DNA from: Micromonospora sp. WMMD980
GTDB taxonomy: Bacteria; Actinomycetota; Actinomycetes; Mycobacteriales; Micromonosporaceae
Assembly (NCBI RefSeq): GCF_029626035.1
Contig: NZ_JARUBE010000001.1
Coordinates: forward strand, 1 to 23,862
Length of the DNA stretch: 23,862 bases
Direction of reading: 5' to 3'
Shown: positions 7,085 to 13,136 of the stretch, piece by piece
How the letters are laid out: every line of letters starts with the position of its first letter
Position numbering within the stretch: the first letter of the stretch is position 1
Notes under the pieces: model-generated
Database searches by the model: none
Seen by the model: the letters and a program-made list of their open reading frames with translations, nothing else
Told to the model about the DNA's origin: nothing
Translations under genes and position numbers: made by a program

Positions 7085-8433
7085 CATGGTGGGAATTCGA
7101 GGTTGAGGCGGCGGGCGTAGTGGGCTCGTTTGGCTCGTGCTTGGTGTCGGCGTCGCCATGTTGACCAGCGCAAACGGTAGGCGATGCTGCGGGTCGGCCG
7201 GATGAGCAGGATGTTGATCAGGCGGCGGATCTCGTTGACGGTCAGCTCGATCATGTCGGGTTGACCGTGACGGTCTGCTGTTCGGGCGTCGGCGGCGCAG
7301 ATCGCGAGGACCGCGAGGGCTGCCAGGGCCAGGGTGGTGAACCGGTGCCAGGACGTCCAGCGGCGGACTTGGTGCTGGTCAAGACCGACCTGACCCTTTC
7401 CGGCCTGGAACGATTCCTCCACGACCCAACGAACTCCCGCTACCCGCACGAGCTGGGCGAGGGTGGCCGGGCCGGGTGTCCAGCAACGGTAGAAGGCCAG
7501 CTCACCGGTGGTGTTGTTGCGGCGGATCAGCAGACTGTGCCGGCCGTCGTCGTCCGAGTCGCCGTCGGCGCCGACGTCGGTCAGCCATGCCCAGTCGTAG
7601 AACCGTGGCCCTTTCGACCCGTCGCCGGCACTGCGCCGGGTCCACGCGGTGGCAGGCAGGTCGGCGGCCAGCCGGTCGGCGCGACAACGGGTCTTCCCGC
7701 CGTCGATCGGCACGAGATGATCGCAGGAGACCGCCAAGACGTAGCCGAGGCGCAGTTTGCGCAGTTCACCCCGCAGCCGAGTGTTGTTGCCGTAGGCCTC
7801 GTCCGCGGCGACCCATCGGGCCGGGACCAGGGCTTGAACAGCGGCGGTGATCATGTCGTCGGCCAGCTCGGATCGGGTGGCGAACGCGACGTCGTCCGGG
7901 ACGCCGGCCTGCTCACACCGCTGTCGATCGTCGGTCCAGGACTTCGGTAGGTAGACCCGGCGGTCGATCAGGGTGTGGCCGTGTCTGCTCGCGTAGGCCA
8001 GGAACACGCCAACCTGCGCGTTCTCGATCCGCCCGGCGGTGCCGGTGTATTGGCGCTGGACACCGACGGTGTGCACACCTTTTTTCAGATCGCCGGTCTC
8101 GTCAACGACGAGGACCCCGTCGGGGTCGCCAAGCCGGTCGACGACGACCTGTCGCACGTCGTCACGCACCGCGTCGGCGTCCCACTTCGCCCGATACAGC
8201 AACCTCTGCATCGCGTCCGGCCGGCCATGCCCGGCCTGCTCCGCCAACTGCCAACACGTCTTGATTTCGATATTCGTGAGCAGCCCTGTCACGAACGCCG
8301 CCGCCGCCCGCCGCGGCTCCACCCGCCCGAACCGTCCCGCGAACGCATCGCACACCCCGGCCAGGACCTGCCGCCACCGGGCAGGGTCTACGCTGTGGCA
8401 CGCGGCCACCGCCAGATCTGAAGTTATGTCCAC
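7084..8433 (-). CDS. IS701-family DDE transposase
   Basis: The product has 449 residues from GTG 8433; an in-frame TTG at 8496 would add 21 residues with no family likeness. The RNase H-fold acidic triad is visible: VLVVDETGDLKKG (about 105-117, first Asp), WVAADEAYGNN (about 209, second Asp) and WVVEESFQAGKGQVGLDQHQVR (about 340, Glu), followed by the helical WTSWHRFTTLALAAL typical of IS701/IS4-like enzymes. It catalyses cut-and-paste movement of the surrounding IS. The frame is intact, with no frameshift or internal stop. Confidence 0.9.
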   Translation of the reverse strand: MDITSDLAVAACHSVDPARWRQVLAGVCDAFAGRFGRVEPRRAAAAFVTGLLTNIEIKTCWQLAEQAGHGRPDAMQRLLYRAKWDADAVRDDVRQVVVDRLGDPDGVLVVDETGDLKKGVHTVGVQRQYTGTAGRIENAQVGVFLAYASRHGHTLIDRRVYLPKSWTDDRQRCEQAGVPDDVAFATRSELADDMITAAVQALVPARWVAADEAYGNNTRLRGELRKLRLGYVLAVSCDHLVPIDGGKTRCRADRLAADLPATAWTRRSAGDGSKGPRFYDWAWLTDVGADGDSDDDGRHSLLIRRNNTTGELAFYRCWTPGPATLAQLVRVAGVRWVVEESFQAGKGQVGLDQHQVRRWTSWHRFTTLALAALAVLAICAADARTADRHGQPDMIELTVNEIRRLINILLIRPTRSIAYRLRWSTWRRRHQARAKRAHYARRLNLEFPP

Positions 8434-8446
8434 AGCAGACAGACGA

Positions 8447-9865
8447 TCACGCGGTGGCCGCACCTCGTCTACCGACCCCCACCAGCAACATCTCAAACGG
8501 CGGCTGCCGTACTAGGAGCCCGGCGCTGTTGGCCGCCTTGACCAACACCACATCGCCCGGCCGCAACCCGTCGCGCAGCAGTTCCCACGCCTCGGCCACG
8601 GTGCCCGCCCGGTCCACCGTCGTGCCGGTGCCGGCGGCTCCGGCCGCGTACTGCCCGGCGTCGGCTCCGCCGATGGCCACGAGCCACCCGGCCCCGACCT
8701 CGGCCACGTGCTGCCCGATCTCGCGGTGTACCTGGGCGGCGTGCTCGCCCAGCTCGGCCATTTCCCCGAGCACCGCGACCGCCCGCCGGCCGTCCTCCGT
8801 CATCGCCTTCAAGGCGCGCAACGCGGCGCGCATCGCATCCGGCGCGGCGTTGTAGGCGTCGTTGATGATCGTCACGCCGTCCGCGCGGTTGCTGACCTGC
8901 ATGCGTCCCGGCGACACCGCCTCGGCCTGTGACACCGCCTCGGCTACCGCCTCAATCGGATGGCCCAAACCGAGGGCGACCGTTGCGGCGGCAAGCGCGT
9001 TGGACGCCTGGTGCAACCCGTAGAGGCGCAACCGCACGTCGGCGGCCTGACCGTCGTGCACGAGCCGGAAGGCAGCCCGGCCCAGCTCGTCCAGGGTCAC
9101 ATCCTCGGCGCGCACGTCGGCCGGGTTGTCGATGCCGTACGTCAGCACCCGTGCGGTGGTGCGGCTCGCCATCGCGGCAACCAACGCATCGTCGCCGTTG
9201 AGCACGGCCAACCCGCCGTCGAGGATGTCCGGTAGCGCCTCCACGATCTCGCCCTTGGCCTGAGCGATGTTCTCCACCGATCCGAACTCGCCAAGGTGCG
9301 CGTGGCCGACGCGCGTAACCACGCTGACCCTGGGCGGGGCAATCCGGGTCAGGTAGGCCACGTGCCCGATGCCACGGGCGCCCATTTCCAACACGAGATA
9401 CCGGGTGTCGGCGGTCGCGCGGGTGACCGTGTAGGGCAACCCCAACTCGTTGTTGTTCGATGCCCGGTTCGCCACCGTGGCACCCCACGTCGGGAGGATC
9501 TGAGCGAGGATGTCCTTGGTCGACGTCTTGCCCACCGAACCAGTCACACCGATCACCGTGGTCTGCGGAAGTCGGTCCACGACCGCGCGGGCCAGCCTCC
9601 CGTAGGCGGCGGGCACGTCCTCCACGACCACCGCCGGCACTCCAACTGGCCGCGATGCCAGCACAGCCGCCGCGCCAGCCTCGATCGCCTGGACGGCGTA
9701 GTCGTGCCCATCGACACGCTTACCGGGTAGCGCCACGAACATCCCGCCGGGCTCTACGCGCCGGCTGTCGAACACGACCGGGGCCGCCACCGTCACCGTG
9801 TCGGGGGCGTCGTGGACGGCTCCACCGATAGCGGCGGTGATCTCTTGCAGAGTCATCGGAAGCAC
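8447..9865 (-). CDS. MurF-like Mur ligase paralogue with C-terminus replaced by IS sequence
   Basis: The start GTG 9865 gives MLPMTLQEITAAIGG, the usual MurF opening. Family marks follow in order: VVFDSRRVEPGGMFVAL (about 30), GVTGSVGKTSTKD (about 105, ATP loop), NNNELGLPYTV (about 130), LEMGARGIGHV, HLGEFGSVENIAQAKGEI, and INDAYNAAPDAM (about 324). Canonical MurF joins D-Ala-D-Ala to the UDP-MurNAc tripeptide in the cytoplasm. The domain 3 strand GDVVLVKAANSAGLL is native. The last 21 residues (VRQPPFEMLL and on) are read from the right end of the IS, while the original 17-residue tail is stranded at 7006-7061. Because the loss is after the last core strand, activity may survive. It is convergent with the MurC-like gene. 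Confidence 0.85.
   Translation of the reverse strand: MLPMTLQEITAAIGGAVHDAPDTVTVAAPVVFDSRRVEPGGMFVALPGKRVDGHDYAVQAIEAGAAAVLASRPVGVPAVVVEDVPAAYGRLARAVVDRLPQTTVIGVTGSVGKTSTKDILAQILPTWGATVANRASNNNELGLPYTVTRATADTRYLVLEMGARGIGHVAYLTRIAPPRVSVVTRVGHAHLGEFGSVENIAQAKGEIVEALPDILDGGLAVLNGDDALVAAMASRTTARVLTYGIDNPADVRAEDVTLDELGRAAFRLVHDGQAADVRLRLYGLHQASNALAAATVALGLGHPIEAVAEAVSQAEAVSPGRMQVSNRADGVTIINDAYNAAPDAMRAALRALKAMTEDGRRAVAVLGEMAELGEHAAQVHREIGQHVAEVGAGWLVAIGGADAGQYAAGAAGTGTTVDRAGTVAEAWELLRDGLRPGDVVLVKAANSAGLLVRQPPFEMLLVGVGRRGAATA
8490..8511 (-). repeat. IS terminal inverted repeat, right
   Basis: It is the inverted partner of 7063-7084 and abuts the right CTAG. It also supplies part of the new reading frame at the end of the murF-like gene. 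Confidence 0.8.
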
Positions 9866-9994
9866 GAGATGAACCTACCGTGCCGAGTTCACGTCGCACC
9901 CGACCCATTGGTCCCTGTCGCTAGACGGGATGACAGCGCCCGGCAAGCCTCCGCGTGATCCTTACCGGGCATCGTCTCTTGCTGGCGGTGCGGG

Positions 9995-10156
9995 TTACCG
10001 ATGCCGGAGTCCTCCGCCGCCGCCCGTGGCGGACAGGGTGATGCAGTCGTAGTCGGAGGCGGTCACCTTCGCGGCGTTCTCGTTGGATGAGACGTAAAAG
10101 TAGGCGAAGCCGAGCGTGTCGGCGCAGATCCGCGCGGTGCTGGTGACGGCAGGTCA
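9995..10156 (-). pseudogene. Possible remnant of a coding region next to tRNA-Arg
   Basis: On the minus strand this stretch reads open through VTSTARICADTLGFAYFYV, SSNENAAKVTASDYDCITLS and a glycine-rich end to TAA. An in-frame TGA sits just upstream at about 10157, and no start codon or ribosome binding site is present. The composition looks protein-like, and the stretch lies against the tRNA junction, as expected for a gene cut by integration or decay. I do not recognise the family. The rest of the 9866-10173 gap shows nothing else I can support. Confidence 0.35.
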
Positions 10157-10172
10157 AGCCTGCTGCGTGAGA

Positions 10173-10216
10173 GTGCGCCCGGCAGGATTCGAACCTGCGG
10201 CCTTGGGATTAGAAGT
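10173..10216 (-). repeat. att-type direct repeat, right copy within intact tRNA-Arg
   Basis: This is the second copy of the 44-bp repeat found at 652-695. It covers the anticodon loop to the 3' end of the intact tRNA plus one base. Confidence 0.9.
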
Positions 10217-10246
10217 CCCCTGCTCTATCCGCTGAGCTACGGGCGC
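10174..10246 (-). tRNA. tRNA-Arg (anticodon UCU)
   Basis: The 73-nt minus-strand gene folds as a full cloverleaf. The acceptor stem GCGCCCG pairs with CGGGCGC, the D arm is GCTC/GAGC, the anticodon loop CTTCTAA gives UCU, and the T arm GCAGG-TTCGAAT-CCTGC is followed by discriminator A. CCA is not encoded, as is usual in actinomycetes. The lowest pair of the anticodon stem is G-A. UCU reads AGA and AGG codons, which are rare in high-GC genomes. Confidence 0.97.
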
Positions 10247-10414
10247 GCGTCGACGGTCGTCGCGCCAAGAGGGTACCGCCGGCTCCGGCCCGGCCGGGGG
10301 TACGGGTGGGCGCGCCCACGTCGCCGCCAGCGTCCCACGCCCGGGCCGCATCCGGCACCGGAGTTCCGGCGGGTCAAGGGCCGGCGGGCGCGCCCCGGTC
10401 CGTACCCTCGGCGG

Positions 10415-11161
10415 ATGCTGCTCGACCAGGAAACCGAAAACGAGATCGTCTTCGAGCTGTGCAAGCACCTCGGGCGGTCGATCCTGCCCGTGGCCGGGTC
10501 GGAGCGGCCCGGCGCGCCGGCCGGCACGGTCGGCACCGCCTTCTTCTACAGCGAGCTGGTCGGCGCCACCGACGACGGGGATGTCGCGCACGAGTGGCTG
10601 CTCACCGCCGACGCGCTCACCGACCGGCCGTACGGGGAGATTCTGCTCCGGCCGAGCGTCACCGAGCCGGCCGAGGGGGCGGCGGAGCCGATCGAGCTGC
10701 CCGGTTTCGCCGACCACTGGCTGCGCCTGCCGGAGCTGGGGGTGGCCGCCATGCCCACCGGCGGGCTGCACGGGCACGCCGACGACCGGGGCTGGCGCTG
10801 GCGTACCCAGCAGGTCACCGAGGCGCTGGCCGCGCCGGCCGACGCGGTCGCCCGGATCGGCGCGGCGCCCGGCTCGGCGTTCGTGCTGGCGCTGGGCGTC
10901 GGCGACGACGGGTCGCGGCCGCTGGAGGCGGTGGTCGAGCGGGTCGCCCGGGACGCCGACGGGGTGCGGGTGACCGTCGAGCTGCCCGCCGGGTACGTGG
11001 GCGCGCCGGTCTTCACGGTGGAGGCCGGGGCGGCGGACGAGCCGGTGCCGCGCTGCCTGGGCCTGCTGCTGCCGGCCCGCGACGGCGGGCACCCGGTCGC
11101 CACGTTCGACCGCATCCGTGCGGCGCTCGCCGAGGCAGCGGAAGGAGGGGCCCCTTCCTAA
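10415..11161 (+). CDS. Trypsin-like-fold protein lacking the catalytic triad
   Basis: The product has 248 residues from ATG 10415, with only a weak upstream purine run. The order of motifs recalls a chymotrypsin-fold peptidase of the bacterial anti-phage or housekeeping type: GTAFFY (about 43), a strand at EWLLTADALT where active enzymes have TAxHV, LPELGVAAMPT (about 108) where the catalytic Asp would be, and GYVGAPVFTVEAG (about 190) where GxSGxPVF would carry the serine. All three catalytic positions are replaced, so it is probably a non-catalytic relative. The fold assignment is by motif order only. The last codons and the stop are formed by a palindromic intergenic repeat. Confidence 0.5.
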   Translation: MLLDQETENEIVFELCKHLGRSILPVAGSERPGAPAGTVGTAFFYSELVGATDDGDVAHEWLLTADALTDRPYGEILLRPSVTEPAEGAAEPIELPGFADHWLRLPELGVAAMPTGGLHGHADDRGWRWRTQQVTEALAAPADAVARIGAAPGSAFVLALGVGDDGSRPLEAVVERVARDADGVRVTVELPAGYVGAPVFTVEAGAADEPVPRCLGLLLPARDGGHPVATFDRIRAALAEAAEGGAPS

Positions 11162-11203
11162 CGCCTCCGGTAGAGAGGGGGCCCCTTCTCACCACCTACC
11201 GAA
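11148..11203. repeat. GC-rich palindromic intergenic repeat, copy 1
   Basis: Two short palindromes (GGGGCCCC cores) flank a spacer containing TAACGC and CGGTAGAG. A related sequence stands at 12293-12345. The first bases are read as the end of the preceding protein (GGAPS and TAA). Such elements may act as terminators between the convergent genes on either side. Confidence 0.65.
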
Positions 11204-11219
11204 GGAGACGGCCGGCAGT

Positions 11220-12245
11220 TCAGCCCTCGGCGCTCGCGTCGGCGGGTTCCTTGACCGGGCGGCGGGGGGCCGGCGGCGCGGGCTCCGGCTCGGTCGGGCC
11301 GGCGCGGAGGAAGCCCTCCGCCCACCGCCCGACCTCCGCGAAGACCTTCTCGCGTACGCCGGGGCTGGACAGCGTGAGGTCGTGCAGCCCGCCGTCGAAG
11401 CGGGCCACCGTGACGTGCCGGCCGAGGCGGGGCGCCCAGCGCACCATGTGCTCCACGTCGAGCACCGCGTCGGCCCCGGTGGCGCTCTCGTGCCACTTCG
11501 CGCCCCGGAAGCTGCGGGTCGAGCAGGCGAGCAGCACCGGGACCTCGATGCCCAGCCCGGCGCGCAGCCGGCGCTGGCCGGTGCGGATCGCGTCGAGCCA
11601 GCCGGCCCGGACCGGGAACCCGGCCAGCGGCTTCCACGCCAGGTCGTAGCGCCACTCGCCGCGGTGGTCGGCGTGCAGGCTCTCGCCGTACACGGTGCCG
11701 AGCCCGAACGGCAGGATGCGCTGCGGCGCCCGGCGGCCCAGGCGGGAGACGGCGGCCGCGAGCGGTCGACGGACCAACCAGGGAGCGTTGATATCGAAGA
11801 AGGGGCTGTTGAGCACGATGCCGTCGACCAGGCCGGCGTCGCGGCGGGCGTCCGCCCAGAGCGAGATGATCAGGCCGCCGGTCGAGTGGCCCATGGCGAG
11901 CAGCGTCTCGTGGCCCTCGTCGGCACGGATGATCTCCGCGGCGGCGTCCAGCTCGGGGAAGTAGTCGCTCAGGTCGCGGCAGAAGTTCGGGGTCTGGTGC
12001 GGGAGCAGGCTGCGGCCGTACTTGCGCAGGTCGAGGGCGTAGAAGTCCCAGCCGCGCGCGGCGAAGAAGTCGGCCACGTGGGTCTGGAAGAAGTAGTCGA
12101 CGAAGCCGTGCACGTAGAGCACGGCCCGGCCGGTCGGTCGGTCGGCGCGGCGGCGGACCAGGGTCGCGACGACCGGTCCCTCGTCGTCGGTGCCCAGTTC
12201 GATCGTGCGCCGCTCGTAGGGCGCTCCCAGCACGTCCGGTTCCAC
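11220..12245 (-). CDS. Alpha/beta hydrolase, monoglyceride-lipase-like (S33/Hydrolase_4 type)
   Basis: The product has 341 residues from GTG 12245; in-frame sequence further upstream runs into the intergenic repeat and is rejected. VLYVHGFVDYFFQ (about 58) gives the oxyanion-side HG, WDFYALDLRKYGRS follows, and AMGHSTGGLIISLW (about 125) holds the nucleophile Ser. VLLACSTRS near 235 belongs to the late core strands, and GGLHDLTLS (about 295) holds the catalytic His. This fits the serine aminopeptidase/monoglyceride-lipase branch, so the likely reaction is ester hydrolysis. The C-terminal 30 residues are Pro/Ala/Glu-rich. A copy of the same palindromic repeat lies beyond each end of the gene. 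It is convergent with the upstream trypsin-fold gene. Confidence 0.8.
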   Translation of the reverse strand: MEPDVLGAPYERRTIELGTDDEGPVVATLVRRRADRPTGRAVLYVHGFVDYFFQTHVADFFAARGWDFYALDLRKYGRSLLPHQTPNFCRDLSDYFPELDAAAEIIRADEGHETLLAMGHSTGGLIISLWADARRDAGLVDGIVLNSPFFDINAPWLVRRPLAAAVSRLGRRAPQRILPFGLGTVYGESLHADHRGEWRYDLAWKPLAGFPVRAGWLDAIRTGQRRLRAGLGIEVPVLLACSTRSFRGAKWHESATGADAVLDVEHMVRWAPRLGRHVTVARFDGGLHDLTLSSPGVREKVFAEVGRWAEGFLRAGPTEPEPAPPAPRRPVKEPADASAEG

Positions 12246-12292
12246 GACCGCGACGGTACGCCGCCGAGCTACCCGGCGGTAGGGGTGTAAGG

Positions 12293-12345
12293 CCGGGCCC
12301 CCTGTTAACGCATTCGGTAGAGGAAGGGGCCCTGTTGACACCTGC
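12293..12345. repeat. GC-rich palindromic intergenic repeat, copy 2
   Basis: It shares with 11148-11203 the order GGGCCCC, TAACGC, CGGTAGAG, GGGG-CCC and a final ACACC-like end. It lies between the hydrolase start and the end of the HPF-like gene. Confidence 0.65.
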
Positions 12346-12389
12346 GGCCGGCCCGCCCGCCGGCACCGTGCGGGCGGGCCGGGTCCGGG

Positions 12390-12800
12390 TCAGGCGGTTT
12401 CGGCGTCCTGGCGCAGCACGTCGTCCAGCGGGACGGGGTCGGGCTGCTCCGTCGCGCGCAGGTGCTTGTTGTTGCGCGGCTCCTGCCGAGTCTTCGCGTC
12501 GTTGAGCTTGCGGCGCAGGTCGTCCCGGACATCGTTGAGCGCGGCGTGCAGGTCCTCCTCCGTCGAGGTGGTGACGATCTTCTGCCGGCCGGCCACCCAG
12601 CACTCCAGGGTCACCTTCTGGCCCCGGGCCTCGCGGTCCTTGACCGACACCTCCAGCTCGGTGGCGTCGGCGTGGAAGCTGGCGAGCCGGGCGTCAAGCG
12701 TCGCGAACTGCTCGGCGATCCAGTTGCGGTCGCCCTGGGAGAACCCGGCACCGACCCGCAGGCACTCGCCCACGGTCGCGGGGTTCGCCACGGCGCTCAT
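12390..12800 (-). CDS. HPF/RaiA-family ribosome-associated protein (short form)
   Basis: ATG 12800 gives 136 residues; a TTG 24 codons upstream is possible but has no support. The pattern VGAGFSQGDRNWIAEQFATLDARL, ELEVSVKDREARGQKVTLECWVAGRQKIVT and STEEDLHAALNDVRDDLRRKLND is the strand-helix-strand-strand-strand-helix core of the S30EA/sigma-54 modulation family. Such proteins bind the 30S decoding region and stabilise idle ribosomes. The C-terminal dimerisation domain of long HPF is absent, and the tail instead is polar (RQEPRNNKHLRATEQPDPVP). It is probably one of several paralogues, but a role in ribosome hibernation is inferred from the fold alone. Confidence 0.7.
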   Translation of the reverse strand: MSAVANPATVGECLRVGAGFSQGDRNWIAEQFATLDARLASFHADATELEVSVKDREARGQKVTLECWVAGRQKIVTTSTEEDLHAALNDVRDDLRRKLNDAKTRQEPRNNKHLRATEQPDPVPLDDVLRQDAETA

Positions 12801-12981
12801 CGCCCTGCCTCGCGGACGTCTCGGAGAAGCATCGGCGCTCCCTTTCTCTCGGTTGATCAAGTACTTACCCAACCGGCACGATTCCGGAACGCCTCCCGCC
12901 GGTCACGTTCCGATCATGTTTCGCCGCAGCTCGTACCCGTAGGGCCCATCGGCCTAGCAGATGGGGACCTTGATCAGGCGG

Positions 12982-13008
12982 TTGTCCACAGGCCGTACGT
13001 CGTCCACA
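12982..13008 (+). promoter_or_regulatory. Two DnaA-box-like nonamers upstream of the truncated ssb
   Basis: TTGTCCACA at 12982-12990 matches the actinomycete DnaA-box consensus, and TCGTCCACA at 13000-13008 differs from it at one base. They share orientation and start 18 bp apart, about 80 bp before the ssb start. Chance occurrence cannot be excluded. Confidence 0.35.
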
Positions 13009-13085
13009 GGCGCGGGGCCGGCGGGCTGTCCGGACGGCCCGGTTCGGCCCACGCTCATCCGGACAACCGATCCCTGGGAGGGGCG

Positions 13086-13121
13086 ATGTTCGACACCTAC
13101 GTCACGATCGTGGAGTATTAG
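13086..13121 (+). pseudogene. 5' end of an ssb-type gene, cut by the integrated element
   Basis: GGGAGGGG precedes ATG 13086 at a good distance. The codons read MFDTYVTIV, which is how actinobacterial accessory SSB proteins begin before continuing GNV. Here the frame changes to EY and TAG after the GTG-G at about 13110-13113. The serine recombinase gene ends 15 bases further on. I infer that element 2 integrated at this point and carried the rest of ssb to its other end, outside the window. The family call rests on nine residues plus the context. Confidence 0.65.
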
Positions 13122-13136
13122 AAAGTGCGAGAACTG

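Larger units (their letters stand above)
7059..8515 (-). mobile_element. IS701-type insertion sequence with CTAG target duplication
   Basis: The element is about 1.45 kb with one transposase gene. CTAG stands at both outer edges (7059-7062 and 8512-8515). Just inside, both ends read TACGGCAGCCGCC in opposite orientation, and the similarity continues to about 22 bp with three mismatches. A 4-bp CTAG duplication and a single DDE transposase of about 450 residues are properties of the IS701 family. It interrupts the murF-like gene 17 codons before its original stop. Its ends and ORF look intact, so it may still be active. Confidence 0.85.
652..10216. mobile_element. Integrated island at tRNA-Arg(UCU), about 9.5 kb, no visible integrase
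   Basis: The segment is bounded by two identical 44-bp direct repeats from the tRNA-Arg 3' half, one part of an intact tRNA gene and one orphan. Inside are an Mrr-domain gene of visibly lower GC, a TrmO-like gene with an HTH-TPR regulator, two small proteins, a MurC-like and a MurF-like ligase, and an IS. I found no integrase, excisionase, relaxase or replication gene between the repeats. The island is therefore either decayed, mobilised in trans, or the remainder of a larger element. The boundaries come from the repeats; the mobility history is inference. Confidence 0.7.

Noticed and set aside
10154..11092. Minus-strand open frame of 312 codons opposite the trypsin-fold gene
   Set aside because: It runs through the tRNA gene and is Arg/Gly/Pro-rich without motifs; it is an antisense shadow.
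10306..11649. Plus-strand open frame of 447 codons across two genes
   Set aside because: It crosses two convergent genes and the palindromic repeat, with shadow-type composition throughout.
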